A stretch of 64,000 nt of DNA, from assembly GCA_026225945.1 (NCBI GenBank), contig JAMJFZ010001133.1, positions 10,723,501-10,787,500 of the forward strand, given 5' to 3'. Numbering within the stretch: the first letter of the stretch is position 1; every line of letters starts with the position of its first letter. The stretch comes from Cricetomys ansorgei (lineage: Eukaryota > Chordata > Mammalia > Rodentia > Nesomyidae). The position numbers were made by a program, and so were the translations under genes. The notes beneath the pieces are model-generated. The model had not been told where the DNA came from. It worked only from the letters and a program-made list of their open reading frames with translations, and did not search any database. This document shows positions 1-11,749 of this stretch, piece by piece.

Positions 1-1679
1 TTGGTAATTAGAGCTCATTGCCTGTACCTGCTCTCAACGATCCTAATTTGTGGTTCATGATTAAGATGTCAGACCTCAGCCTGGGCTGGTATGCCCATGA
101 TGACAGTTACCTAGGAAGATGAAGCAAGAGGATGAAGAATTCAAGGCTATTCTGGGCAACTTAGGGAGACTTAGTATTAAAAAAAAAAAAAAAAAAAGGA
201 AGATGAGCAGTATGAGAGACACTGGTGGAGAAAGGCTGTTCTTGACCAAGTTTGTATCATGTTGCTAAAATTATTGCCGGAGCTGGGGTCCTTGGACTGG
301 AGGATGGATATGTACAAGGCTGTGTCTGTGTGAGGAGAGCTTTGTGGAATAGGTGGCAGGGAGGAGAAATGGGTACATCCTCATTTAGCTGATCAATCAA
401 TCACTCAAACTTTGAAAAGTCTCCGTCCAATACTAAACTGAAGAGGAAAGACCATGTTTCCTAAACTGTTTCTCTCTGCTTTATAGTATTTATAACCAGA
501 AACACCTGTTTTCTAGAGGTTTTTCTTGTTCTTTTGAGAAAGACAGAAAGCCTTTCTTAATCCTGAAGCTTTGTCTTCTGATCTCACAGAAGGAAAAACA
601 ACCATTTACTTCCTGACATGAACGATGAGAAAGAGGTCAGAGGGTCTGGGTGCTGTTGGTTGTTCTCTTAAGCTCGGACAGGGAGCCAGATGGAGTTACA
701 GAAAATGTCTGCAGCTGAGAGTGTGTTGCGCGTAGAGGAAATGGTATTTCCATCCTGGGAAAGATGACAAGAAGACTTAGCTTTCTGGTGTGGTGTAGTC
801 AGCTCCAGGAGCCATATAATGAAAGTATCGTAACCAAGTGGTCTGTGATGAAGGTGTCCATGTGTTAGATTGAAGACTTCTGTCTTCTTGTCTGACATGG
901 TAGCAGCAAAGAAAGGCTCGTTGCTCTCTGTGGTCCCACCCTTAGGAAATGTTTGTCTCCCAATGGCCTTGCCCGTAATACTATCACATTAAGGGTTGAT
1001 GTTTCAACGGGACTTTTGAGAGGACCTCAAACATCCAGCCCAGGAAGACAGAGAGTTGCATGTGTGTTTGCGTGTGTATGTGTGGAGGGTGGGAGTGTGG
1101 GGGGGGGGGTAAGGCTTCCAACTCTGCGTGGAGTTCTCCAGAACCCTGTACTAAAGATACGAGTGTACTGTCTAGCCCAGGCACAGTTCTCTCACAAACC
1201 CTTTGCTACTTTTGTTTCACTTTGCAGTCCCAGTGTAGGCCTGGCCCACTCCTCACTCAGCAGGTAGACTCCCAGAGGCCTCACCTTGTCTCACCGCCTG
1301 GCATGCCCCTCAGTCGTAGCCGTCCTGTGGGCCCATGCACCACCTCAGAGCCCTGAGCTAGCCACCTGGGGCAGCAGTGCTGGACAACTACACAATTTAT
1401 CTCCAGGGCCCTGAAGCCTCCGTACCCTGATTTCCTTTAGAAAGAGTAAGTGCCCAGCCCTAGCCCCTCAATATACATTTACCCACTTTGAGAAAGTACA
1501 AAGTTTATTTGAAGAAAATCTTTCATTTTACCTCTGAATTAGAGTTTGTTTAGCAGAACTTAAAGTCAGTGTAAGCCACTCAAGACACAGGTAAGTAGTC
1601 CTCTTCCTCCAGATTATTCAAATAAGGTAGGGAAAAAAACGCCACCAATCTCTGATTCTGTACCTTTCCAGCTCCAAAG
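1..1679. other. 5' flanking DNA, no gene seen
   Basis: No coding region, RNA gene or well-preserved repeat is recognisable. There is an A-tract near 179-197 at the end of a SINE-like sentence (a worn Alu/B1-type right end), and a GT-rich stretch running into a run of about ten G near 1058-1110. Short open frames here have no family resemblance. Confidence 0.6.
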
Positions 1680-2341
1680 GCAGAAAAGTGATCAATTCAG
1701 AGTGAAAAGTTCAAGCTCAAACTTCCCGATCCCTGAGCAGTCACTGAGCAGAAACCCACCAGTCCGTGAGTTCAAAATCCCACCAATCACTGAGCTCGAA
1801 ACCCACCAATCCCAGGCCATCTTAGACAGGGGCCTTCCCCCCCCCCCCCCCCCCCCCCGACCAAAAACATATATAAAGGGGCTGAGTTCTGCTCAGTTTC
1901 ACCGCTTCTTTTCTGAGCAGAGGCAGTCACTCTCCTGGATTCTTCCTTCCGAATAAATCTCTTTTGTGAGATTATCTGCTTTGCATGACTTTCTCATCAA
2001 AGCAAAATGAAGTGAAAGGAAACTCCTCCCTTTGTAGCGGAATGGAGCTGTGACACCTCAGCTCAGCTGGCGATATTCTCCCCTCTGAACTGCAACACTT
2101 CTACTGGGGAAACGTCTCCTCTCAGAGCTGTGTGGTTCCTGGGCTCCTGACTGCCAGGATACCTTTCCCCACTTCAGAGCTGCATGATTCCTGAGCTCCA
2201 GACCACCAGGGCACCTTCCTCTCAGAGCTGTTAACACTTCTATTGGGGTTACCTTCCCCATCTCAGAGCTGTGTGGTTCCTTGGCTCCTAACTGCCAGGG
2301 TACCTTTACATCTCTCTATCTGAGCTGAAAAGCACTAACAT
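1680..2341 (+). mobile_element. LTR of a class I-type endogenous retrovirus
   Basis: Seen: CCAAT-like motifs near 1760-1815, a TATA-type box (TATATAAA, 1870-1877), an AATAAA signal at 1952-1957, and a 3' edge ending in CA just before a primer-binding-site-like sequence at 2343. This order (promoter, polyA signal, CA end, primer site) is that of a 5' LTR on the plus strand. A run of 22 C lies at 1837-1858. The part after the polyA signal is long and contains several similar blocks of about 70-80 bp (2090-2320), each with a 'cagagctg...ggttcctg..ctcc' theme. The 5' edge is not sharp, so the start is approximate. I do not assign a named family. Confidence 0.6.
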
Positions 2342-2342
2342 T

Positions 2343-2360
2343 TGGTGCCGTGACTTGGAT
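2343..2360 (+). other. Retroviral primer binding site, tRNA-His type
   Basis: The 18 bases TGGTGCCGTGACTTGGAT begin with the invariant TGG and match the tRNA-His-type primer site known from HERV-H-like elements, except for one base (T where C is expected). The site begins two bases after the LTR's terminal CA. This fixes the strand of the element. Confidence 0.65.
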
Positions 2361-2880
2361 AGGTTCTTCTAGTGTATTTGTAACTCCCACCCCAGGAGTT
2401 CTGAGCCGCCCTAAGATCCTCTCCCTCATCTTCAGCCCACTGCAGCAGACTTACTCTCTGGTTCACCGATCGCTGGCCACCCCATCCACCAGCAGCAATT
2501 AGGTAACCCCTTCTGGTATGTATAAATGCTTTCCTGAGTCTGAGGAAGTAATTGTTGAGTGTCCGGTGCCCCTCCGGTACCCTTGGAGGTGGAGATACTG
2601 CCAGCCATGGTCTTTAAGCTTTGGCTGGCCCTCTTCACCTGACCTAATTCTCCCATCCTTGGAGCTGCAATTCTGTAGATTCTTTAGCCCCAACTGGTCT
2701 ATCGCACCCCTTTCTGCCCTCTTTTCTCACCTTCCCTTTGGAGCCGCCCATAATCCCACAGCTCCTCTAGGCCCTTGTGACTTTTGCAACTCCATTCCAT
2801 GACCCTTTCCTGTAGATGAGACACTCCCACCCCCTCCTGGAGGTTGTTTTCTCTTTCCTTGGTGGGTTTTTATTTATCCT
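2361..2880 (+). mobile_element. Retroviral leader remnant
   Basis: Non-coding, C-rich sequence following the primer site, consistent with the untranslated leader of the element whose LTR precedes it. No gag frame is recognisable before it fades into unassigned sequence near 2880, and no 3' LTR was found nearby, so the element is truncated. Confidence 0.4.
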
Positions 2881-3784
2881 ATTAGAATAGTCTGGAGGAA
2901 GGCGACAGCCACTCATGTCTCAAGGGACTTACAGTGACTTTAGGTTCTGCTGAATAAACTAACCCTGAGGTAAAACACACAGCGTTTTCAAATAAACTTT
3001 GAACTTCTGTAAAGTGGATGAATGTATATTGAGGAGACAGATGCTTATTCTTCCTAAGAGAAAATGGGGTCCAGGAGCTCCAGGGCCCAGCTGCTTGAGC
3101 TCCACTCCACTCCTTGGCTAGTGGTGCTGTGTCTAAATGGAGATGTCTGCAGGCAGAGACAGCCACTAATTCAAGTCCTCCATTGAGATCTATGCATAGG
3201 AGAGAGCTCCCTGCCTAGGAGAGCATGGCTGTCACCATGGAGACGTGGGAGCTTCCTCGAGGACCAGGCCTTGGATCAAGGCTGGTCTTGAGTCCCAGGG
3301 CCACCCAGGGAAGTGCTGCTGTCCCTACCAAGCAGCCTGCTCAGGCGCTGGGGGCCTGGCCGAGAGATGACAGAGCACCAAGGACCGCCCCAGTGACAGC
3401 AGTGGTAGCTGCTGTATGGCTGCAGCAGACATCTTCTGGGCAACAGTCCAGTGAGTGCAGGCCTCCAGGAGGAAGTGGGCAGGGGCCTACACTGATGCCA
3501 TAGGCCTCTCTTCCAGGCAATGACGTGGTGCTGAAGGGAGGAAGAAGGAAAGAGAAATAGGAGTTACCACTCTGCTCCTCTCCTTCTTTAGCTGAACATC
3601 TCTTATTGCTCCATTGGTTGCTAAGCAGGACCACTGTAGTTCTGGATCCCACCAGATGACAGCGCAAGTATTTCCAAGCTCCATTGCCTCGAGCTCCAAG
3701 CTTCCCACCCTCCAAATCTCTGTTCCCTGGTGGGCCTCTTGGCTCTCACATCCCCTATGCAATCAACTCCTCTGTATTAGTAAT
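2881..3784. other. No feature recognised
   Basis: Mixed-composition unique-looking DNA. Open frames on both strands (for example 3341-3715 minus) show no domain or family resemblance. Confidence 0.5.
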
Positions 3785-4095
3785 TTTTCTTGCCACTAAT
3801 AAAAATATCCAATAGAAGCAACTTAAATGAGGAAGAATTTATTTTGTGTCATTCTTCAAGAGGACATAAGCTACCATGGTGGGGAAGGCTTGGTAGAGTA
3901 GATGGCGGTGTGTGGCTGGGACTTCTGACATCCTGGAAGGAGCAGCCAAGAGTCTGCACCGGAATTGCCTCACTGTAACCCTCAAGGCCCACTGCCCAGC
4001 CATCTACTTCCTCCAGCGTGGTGGCACCACCAACTGCAGCCCAAGTGTTCAAACACGATTCTGTGGGGGACAGTTCCAATGTAAATCATAATCCC
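3785..4095 (-). mobile_element. MaLR LTR, MT type
   Basis: Read on the minus strand, this has the layout of a rodent MT-type MaLR LTR: the opening with 'cccccacag', 'tgtttgaacacttgg' and 'ggtggtgccacc', a central part with 'catggtagc', and an end with 'aaataaattcttcct'. It is diverged from family members as I remember them. It looks like a solo LTR. Confidence 0.6.
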
Positions 4096-4418
4096 TGGCA
4101 TAAAGGGCCTTCTGTTCCCAGTTCTCTGGTGGCTTTGGTTTCCTGGCTAGGACCTTAGGAGGTGGTTAGCAACGATTCAGGGAGAGATGCTGAGGGCAAG
4201 CATGGGGCAGACACTGCCGGCAGAGAGCCGTTGGTGAGCCTGACAGCTGAGCATGTGCCTGGCTTCAGAGATTTGAAGCCGTGGCTTCGAGGAACAGATG
4301 TAATAGAGAAGTATCTGCGGATAGGTCAAGGTAAAAAACAACACAGAAATGGAAGTATCGAGGACATGAGAACCAAGAGGAGGCTACTTATGACCCAGTT
4401 TAAAAAATAGCCAAGGTG

Positions 4419-4505
4419 GGGCCAGTGAGAAGGTTTAGTGAGTAAGGGTGCTCCCTGTACTCACACATGTCAAATATATAGTATTAATAAATGAAAATAA
4501 AAATA
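4419..4505 (+). mobile_element. B2-type SINE fragment
   Basis: Starts with a recognisable tRNA-derived B2 head ('gccagtgagaaggtttagtgagtaa') and continues into an A/T-rich tail with AATAAA-like words. Most of the body is missing. Confidence 0.5.
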
Positions 4506-5720
4506 ATCGAAGCTCCATGGTGGTGTCTACGAATCACAGAACCGTGACAGCATCTTTGGACCTCGTGTAATGCATGGACTGTAGGTCTGGCTTCAAACGA
4601 AACAGACAATAATGTGGTAGTGCCGCTAATGTAACATTCCTGTAATATTCCCACCACATCAAATTCCTACTAGGACAAATGTATACAAATGACTCATTAT
4701 AAACCCCCCCTCCCCCCTTAACCAAGCCAAGCCACTGGGGCCTCTGCTAGGAAACGATGATGAGTGATACACACAGAACAAAGCCCAGCATTCTGATGCC
4801 ACTTTTAAAACATGAAAGATTTCCAGGAGAACCTCTGTTGCGCTGAAAGAGCAGAGGCTGCCTGTGTGAGCCACTCTGCTTCCCCTTGCAGATTATAACA
4901 GAGCAACGCAATCAAAGTGAGCCCTGGCGGCTGCTGAGGTCATCACTCAGCTCCCATGGACATGTTGAGTTGGTCACAGGGCACAAGATCTGGAGAAAAG
5001 TACAGCCCTGGAGACTTTGAGGAAGTCTCATTCCACCTGTTCCTGTCTCCCACAGAGACAACAGGGACAGAACAGTTACATCTGGTAGTGCCTGCTCCTA
5101 GCCCCACGCTGAGAATGGGGATGGTGAACAGGCTTGTGTCACGGGCATCAGAGACGACAGTGAGAAGAGCATGTCATGCGGATTCAGGTCCTTGGGGCTT
5201 GTGATTTTTGTTTTTTTATGCTGCAGTAAAGAAGAGTGTTTCGTTGCAGGGTTTGCTCTGCCTGGCACCGCTAATGTACGGATGCCTATTCCAGCTCAGT
5301 CAAAAGATAGAGGCAGTAATGGGGATGCTGCCTGGTTGGCTGTGCTCTGTTGGAGGAGAAGAGCCAACCCTGAAAGTCAAGACAGAATGGTAGAGTTGTA
5401 TTATAAAGTCCTGGGTCACTGGCTCGCTGGGTCCTCCCCTGTCACTGGCAGGGGATACACCATACACTGGCAAGAATACACCATCGAGTTCGTTGCCGCC
5501 TTTCCTATGAAAATGCGGGTACTTTTTTCTTTTCTCGCCACTGTCATTAAATTCCTAACAAGAAGAAACTTAGAGAAGTACTAGTTGGTTTTCTCAGAGC
5601 TATGCCAAGAGCAAAAGGAGTGTTTATCTCGGCTCATAATTCGACGGTATTGTTCATCATGGTGTGGGAGGGGTGGTGGCAGGTGCTTGAGGAAGCTAGG
5701 CACACCATCTCTGCAGTCAG
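4506..5720. other. No feature recognised
   Basis: No gene or clear repeat. Open frames at 4956-5204 and 5171-5584 (plus) lack family resemblance, splice context or codon bias that I can recognise. Confidence 0.5.
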
Positions 5721-5724
5721 AAAG

Positions 5725-5880
5725 CACCCAGTACCCACATGGCAGCTCACAAGCATCTGTAGCTCTGGTCCCAAGGGTTCTCTTTCTGACCTCTGTGAGC
5801 ACCAGACATGCACATGATGCACATACATACATACAGGCAGAACACACAGAAAATACATCTAAAGAAAAAAAGAAGAAATA
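5725..5880 (+). mobile_element. B2 SINE, 3' part
   Basis: Contains the B2 body phrases for 'cccacatggcagctcacaa', 'tgacctctgtgagcacc' and a CA-rich end followed by an A-rich tail. The tRNA-like head is degraded. Plus orientation. Confidence 0.65.
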
Positions 5881-5887
5881 TCTACTT

Positions 5888-6045
5888 AGGAATCCATCCT
5901 GCATAATCACTGCTACATAACAAATCACAGTAAAATCTGGTGGCTTCAAATAGCAGGCATTTTATTAGCACTCATGGTTTGGCGGGTTGGGAATTTGGGT
6001 AGGGCTGTGCACTCGATGTCAGGGTGGGTCTTATCTCCTCAGTTA
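5888..6045 (-). mobile_element. Old LTR fragment, MaLR-like
   Basis: The stretch with 'ataacaaatcac', 'ctggtggcttcaaa' and 'ggttgggaatttgggtagggct' has the look of an ancient mammalian LTR relic on the minus strand. The family is uncertain. Confidence 0.35.
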
Positions 6046-6129
6046 GACCACCCTGGATCCTTTCACTCACACACACACCCTTTCACACGCACACAATGTT
6101 GAGTCTCCTATATGATTATGTTAGAAATC

Positions 6130-6632
6130 CTGTCTAGTTGACTGTGGAGATTAGCCATCGTAACATGGGCTCCAAAACTCCTATCAGTGAGCCCGGAAAA
6201 AGAGCAAGAGTAGCATTTGAGTGCTCCTACCTACTGAGTTCAGTGGGGTGGCAAAGAAGACCTCAGGAAGCTGATCATAACAGACCACCTTGCCAGCCAG
6301 AGTGCTCTCACAAGCCCTAACCCACATAGGAATCTGACGACCCTGACATCACAACCACACTGAAAAGGCCACATGGAGAGACTTCAGCGGACTAGATGAA
6401 CCCAGCCTCCAAACAGTTCCCATGGGGTACCAGTCCCCTGAATGAATCAACCCATTGGCCAGTAAGTGTTGTGAGTGGCTTCCAGCAATGCCTCCTGAAG
6501 CACATCAACCAGTCTGGCTTTGCCTGAATACCTGACCCACAAAACCACGCGCTATAATAAAATGGCTGCTACTTCTAGCTACCTACGTGGGCATGATTTG
6601 TTATGCAACAGTGGTTAACTGGAGCACACTCC
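6130..6632 (+). mobile_element. MLT1-type LTR relic
   Basis: The 3' half ends with 'aataaaatggctgct' followed by 'gatttgttatgcaacagtggttaactgg', the typical end of mammalian MLT1-type LTRs. Its polyA signal sits at about 6555. The 5' part is too diverged to give a firm start. Confidence 0.5.
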
Positions 6633-6837
6633 TAACTAGTATATTTTCTAATCAAGTCACAAATGTGACTTAATAAGTGGGGCTTATCAGTTCATCACAC
6701 TTCTGTGTCAACACCATCTCCCAGCTATTGTCTGTCGGGAGCTCCAGTAATGTGGGGAATATCACACATAAAGTCTTCTCTGGGAACTAAAGACTCTGAC
6801 AACACGATGATGGGATTGCTGTAAATTAGGTCAATGA

Positions 6838-7005
6838 TTCACAAAGTATCTTGCTGAAGCCCAACTATCAGCGCACCTTGGTATTTGTTAGGAATGCAGG
6901 CTTTCACATCCTATCCAGACTCCAAATTAGAAGCCCTGGGAGTGCACCAGCAGCACATCTAAATGTCTGCATAAGCTCCGGTGACTTCAACACCCAGGAT
7001 AGATA
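6838..7005 (+). mobile_element. hAT-Charlie type MITE relic
   Basis: Contains 'caatgattcacaaagt', 'tttgttaggaatgcagg' and 'agaagccctgggagtg', phrases characteristic of old MER5-type hAT miniature elements. Both ends are degraded. Confidence 0.45.
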
Positions 7006-7124
7006 GAACACCTTGCTAGAAAACATAACGGCACCTTTACCTCGTGAATCCCTTTCAGCCTAGCATTTCGCAGTATCAACATTAAGACAAGGTAATTCTT
7101 TGCTGTTTCCCTGTATGTCATACG

Positions 7125-7268
7125 ACTTTAAGCTGCATCCCTCGCCTCTGCTCACTAAATCCCAGTGGTGCCCTTTCTCCTAATTTCATCGACCGCAAAT
7201 GTCACACCAGGCATCGCCGAATGTCCCCTGGTGGTCTGAAATCACCCCCAGTTGAGAACTGGTGCCAT
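7125..7268 (+). mobile_element. Second hAT-type MITE relic
   Basis: Ends with 'gaatgtcccctggtggtctgaaatcacccccagttgagaac' (split here by description only), which resembles the end of MER20/MER5-type hAT elements on this strand. The terminal 'gttgagaactgg' is the eroded inverted repeat. Confidence 0.45.
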
Positions 7269-8046
7269 GACCCTATAACGTAGTGTTGTAAAATGTCCTC
7301 AGGACTTGTGGCAATCATACATGCAGACATAGAAATGACTGTCATAAGGAAAGATGTTTACATCCAGTGCCCCTAGGGGAGGGACCTTGGCAAGGGGTGG
7401 GGGTCGGATGTGGGCAGGGAAGCACCAGAATCAGTCAGAAAGCAGAGAGGGCACAGGGATAGGATGGGCAGAACTTTTCCTGCCGTGGCTGTGGAGGAAC
7501 TGGACAGGTGAAGCGGGTGGAGTAAGCTTGTATGAGAGGTTTGAATGAGTCTTAATAGCTTTCAGGACATTGTGTCTATACTTAGTTGCCTGCTACATGG
7601 TTCAGGGGGGCAATGATGGGGGCATACTGAGTGTGAGAGACTTCTGCTAAAGGGTTATGGATTGGTGTGCACTGAAAGACACACACACACAGGTTGGTTG
7701 GTTGCTATCTCTAGGAGTGGGCTGCTTGAGAGAAAGGAAGGCCCCCAATGGCCAGCATTTTGCTCAGTTGTCAGCACTTCAGAATAAACAGACAATGTAA
7801 TTATACTCTAATTTTCAGATGCCAAGGCTGAAATCCAGAGACCCAACCTCCTGTAAGTACATCTCCACCAACTGAAGGGCCCAGCCACGGTCTTCAAACA
7901 AAGCTCTTGTTAACATGCCAGTCTGCTGTACAGCTAGCCGATTAAGCAATTATGAGAGCCTCTAAAACTGTAAGAAGAGAACGGATACGGCAAAGAAGGA
8001 TGTTGAGAAATTTCTGAATAAAATAAAAGTATACACAAGGCAATGA
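7269..8046. other. No feature recognised
   Basis: Apart from a short CA run near 7679, there is no repeat or gene that I can name. Confidence 0.5.
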
Positions 8047-9030
8047 GTGGGAGTATATACACACGTACACACATGTAGATATACACAGGTGCATACATGT
8101 GTGCACAGGTACATATATACATATATTTATACACACGTATACATAGATACACACATGCACACACACATAAATACACACATGCATGCCCACATAAATATAC
8201 ACATGTGCAGACACAAAATTATACACATGCACATACACATAGATATACACATGTATGCACACATAGACTTACTCATGTACACACATTAAAATAAGTATAC
8301 AAAAACGTGAAAATACATATGCACACACACATAAATATACATAAGTACACACAGGCATAAACACATGTATGCACATATACATAAGTAAACAATAAATCAC
8401 ACATAAATAAACACATGTACACACATAAGTATTCAAATGTACACACATAAAGATACACACGTACATAGACATAAATATATGCATTTGTACAAATAAAAAT
8501 ATAAATGTACAAACACAAAAATGTACACATGTACACACACATAAACAAACACATGTACACACAAACATACAACTATATACACACATAAGGATACACATAT
8601 ACACACACATAAATATGCAAACATATATAAAAATACACAGGTACACACAAAATATATGCATGTACACAAGTAGATATTCAGGTGCACAAACAGATAAAGA
8701 AGTATACAAAATTTAAACTACATGGGTACACACACAAACATAAATATAAAAACACACAAACATAAACATGTACACACATAAAAATATACAAGTACAAACA
8801 TAGAAATACATATGTACATACACATAGATAAATATATGTGCAAAATATAAACATATAAACATACACATGCATACACAAAAATATACATGTGTACACACAA
8901 ATAAAAATACACATGGATATACATAAATACATATACAAACATAAATATACACATGTACAGAAATATACACATGTATATACATGAATATAAACATGTTCAA
9001 ACACTAACATACTCATGTATACACCTTAAG
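8047..9030. repeat. CA/TG-rich minisatellite, about 1 kb
   Basis: Imperfect tandem array built from short words such as 'acacatgtac', 'acacacataa' and 'atatacacatg', repeated for almost the whole interval. It is largely an alternating purine-pyrimidine sequence. The long open frames on both strands (up to 146 codons) are a product of the simple sequence and are not genes. Confidence 0.9.
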
Positions 9031-9036
9031 ATAACC

Positions 9037-9536
9037 ACTAGCTCATTATTTAACCATAACCCTTTAATCGGAACCCTAATCTTAACCTTGACTCTGTCTA
9101 ACCCTAAACCTACCTAACTTTCTCCTAACCACTAACTCTTAATCCCTAATCCTTATCCCTAACTCCTAAGTCTTAACCTTGACCTTTTAACCCCAATCAT
9201 AACCATAACCCCTAAGTCTAACCCCTGCTCCTACCCCCTAACCTTAAACCCTAACTGTGACCCTCACCCTGACCCTCGTCCACACCCTTTAAACCTAATC
9301 CCAACCCTATACCCGTAACACCTTAACTCTCTAAAGCTAACCTCCTAACCCAAACACCAAATTACAACCCCTAACCTTAACCCCAAACCCTAACACCTAG
9401 CATTTAACCCTAACCCTAAATCCTAAAATCAACCCTGACTCTGACTCTAACTCTCAAAATCTGATCCTGATTCTGATCCCAACCCCTAACCCCAATCCTA
9501 TTCCCAAACTACAAATGCTAAATTCTAACCCTTCTT
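9037..9536 (+). repeat. Degenerate telomere-like CCCTAA array
   Basis: About 500 bp in which CCCTAA/CCTAAC-type hexamers and variants (CCTTAA, CCCTGA, TCCTAA, ACTCTA) recur throughout. Exact dimers such as 'ccctaaccctaa' occur near 9407. The C-rich strand is the plus strand. The array begins at the end of the CA/TG minisatellite. It is an interstitial telomere-like sequence, heavily diverged, so it is either old or grown from a variant unit. Confidence 0.8.
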
Positions 9537-9544
9537 TAAAACAA

Positions 9545-10260
9545 ACTTGACAAGGCTTGTGTTATGCTGGAGTCACTATGGGGAAATTAATAAAAGCCCA
9601 ACACTGTATATGTATTTGCAAAGACTTAAAGAGTGGCCAGCAGTTCACTACACCAGTAAAAGAACAAAGAGGCAGGGGTTTCATGAGATTCCCTCAGTGC
9701 ATCCTCGCCTACAGGAAGGAGGTGTTTGGATGTGGGATCCAACTGAGCTGATCCTGTGACAGGGTGACCAAAAAGACTTGTGGGTTAGGGTTACATGTGA
9801 TAACCAGAGCCCTCTTGTCAAATGTCAGATTCATTGTGTGCAGTAACAGAATTACATAAACTATGAAGTATTGGACAAGGTAGAGATTATGAACAACTCA
9901 TACAAATGATGGGGTCTTTCTTATGCTACATTGGCTCCTGCTGGTACATTTCTTAGTATCCCCTTATCTAATGGATACCAAGACCAATTTTCATTCATTT
10001 GGGTGAGTCAACAATGGACCTTCAGGGTCCTCGCTCAAGGTCACCTCACAGACATACTTCTTGTCATACGGTGGTAGTCCGGGGCCTTGTCACATGATTG
10101 TGCCTGAACTCAGTAAATGTGCCTTATTACATGGATGACTTCGTAATAACTTTTGAGAGTTCTCCAGACTTAGAAAAGCATCTAAAACACATACAATGTG
10201 TTTAAATGAATGATGATGAGAGATGAATCCACATAAGGGTGGGCTATGCAGAGAGAATGT
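9545..10260 (+). pseudogene. Broken retroviral pol fragment (RT with YMDD)
   Basis: On the plus strand, the part around 9985-10200 reads as retroviral reverse transcriptase in changing frames. There is a palm segment with the 'QQWTFRVL' type of phrase near 10005-10030, and a tyrosine-methionine-aspartate-aspartate active-site box at 10128-10139, followed by the usual acidic/basic helix. Stops and frameshifts split it, so it cannot make an enzyme. The upstream frame 9547-9759 is open but unassigned. No flanking LTR could be paired with certainty. A YMDD-type RT of this kind fits an endogenous retrovirus; the class is not certain. Confidence 0.6.
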
Positions 10261-10354
10261 TCTACATAAGAGAATGTTCCATCTTTTCTATCAAAAGGTT
10301 AAATGAGACAAAGCTTCACTCAAGGACTTAAGAGATTGTAAGGACTTAAACTCA

Positions 10355-10545
10355 TGATTAAAGGCATGTCCTGGTCTTCCAAAAGACCTGAGTTCAATTA
10401 CCAGCACCCACACCAGGCAGCTTACAAGATGACTCATAAGGGATGATACCTTCTCCTGGCCTCAGTGGGTACCTGTACAAACGTGCACATATGCAACAAC
10501 AGCAACACACACACACACACACACACACACATCTAAACAAGATTT
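10355..10545 (+). mobile_element. B2 SINE with (AC)n tail
   Basis: Carries worn B2 head/body phrases ('cctgagttcaattaccagcaccc', 'gcagcttacaagatgact') and ends in a CA microsatellite of about 14 units (10503-10532) and an A/T-rich tail. Plus orientation. Confidence 0.6.
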
Positions 10546-11749
10546 CTTAAAACGTAATTTTTTTAAATTATAAAGAAGCCACTTGGCAAAAATTAGAATT
10601 CCTCCAGGGTAAGTACTTCTGGAGATTAGAGTTGTCTCAGGGTTGCGTCCTGCTCTCGAAAGTTCGGGACAGGACATTTCGATCAACCTTGGTTAATTTA
10701 CATTTATTTACATGGCTTTTAAAAAGCAATGACTATTCTCATCATCATCATTTTACCAGGTGGGTAAACTAGGGGATAGTCAGAGCTGTTTTTTTTTATT
10801 GACCCACAGGCTAAAAATAGCTGTTAACTGTTAACATGTAAAGTACAAATGAGAACTGCTTAGCTTTTAAGATGAATAGCTACCCATAAGGTTTAGCCTA
10901 TGATATTTAATGTAGTGTATGGCCCTTTGCAGAAGGGTTTGCCAACTCAGTGGTCTTCAGTTTCCTAGGCTAATTTATTATATGTCCTATCTTCCTGTGC
11001 AGGACTTGGTGGGCCTTACTTTTCTAATAGTATTTCAATTATAGCAGTAGTTAACCCATAAATAATATGAGTGGTAAATGAACCACTAAGCTAAGGAAAC
11101 CTTATAATTTAATCATTTGAAAAAGTTATGAGTCACATGCTTTTACAACCCTTCAGAAGAGAAAGCTGGACCATAAATTCGTTATTAAAAATTAAACATA
11201 TGCATAATGCCACTTAACTATATATTCTTTACCCTCTTTAGGAAGGTTATCAGTTAAAAATTTTCAGACTTCATTATGGAATTATACTTATTTGTGTTAA
11301 AATTTTTGTTCCTAGTGAGAAAAGTAATAAAAAGTCAAATGTTGTATTTGTGAGTCTTTGGTAGGTTTCAAAGCCTGATTAGCCATTCACCAAATGAGTG
11401 AAGAGGGAAAGAATCAAGTGATTTCCAGCTCACCCTCTGCAATGGAGTGAGGAGATGTTCTGAGTGGGAATAGCTCAAGCCACTCCTCTGTCAGATGGGC
11501 AAAGGTTGCCTGCAAGTGAGGTCCATACAGCCAGAGGCTTTGTGTTAATTTTCAGATTTATTGACTTGCTTACTAATGTGCGAAATTCTTGGTCTTTCAT
11601 GGATACTGGGAAGAGAGCACACTGATTCATGACAACCCCAAAAAGCACTAGGGGCAAGGAGCAAGAATCAATCCACATGTGGACAAAATAGTACAGGGGA
11701 AAAGACCAAGCTTATCCTGAGATGGGCAATTGTCCCACAAGATGATAGG
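10546..11749. other. AT-rich DNA, no feature recognised
   Basis: No gene and no repeat family that I can name. Confidence 0.5.

Noticed and set aside
8047..9016. Long open frames on both strands in the CA/TG minisatellite
   Set aside because: Composition is only C, Y, V, I, H, T and similar residues dictated by the simple repeat; all frames are open together.
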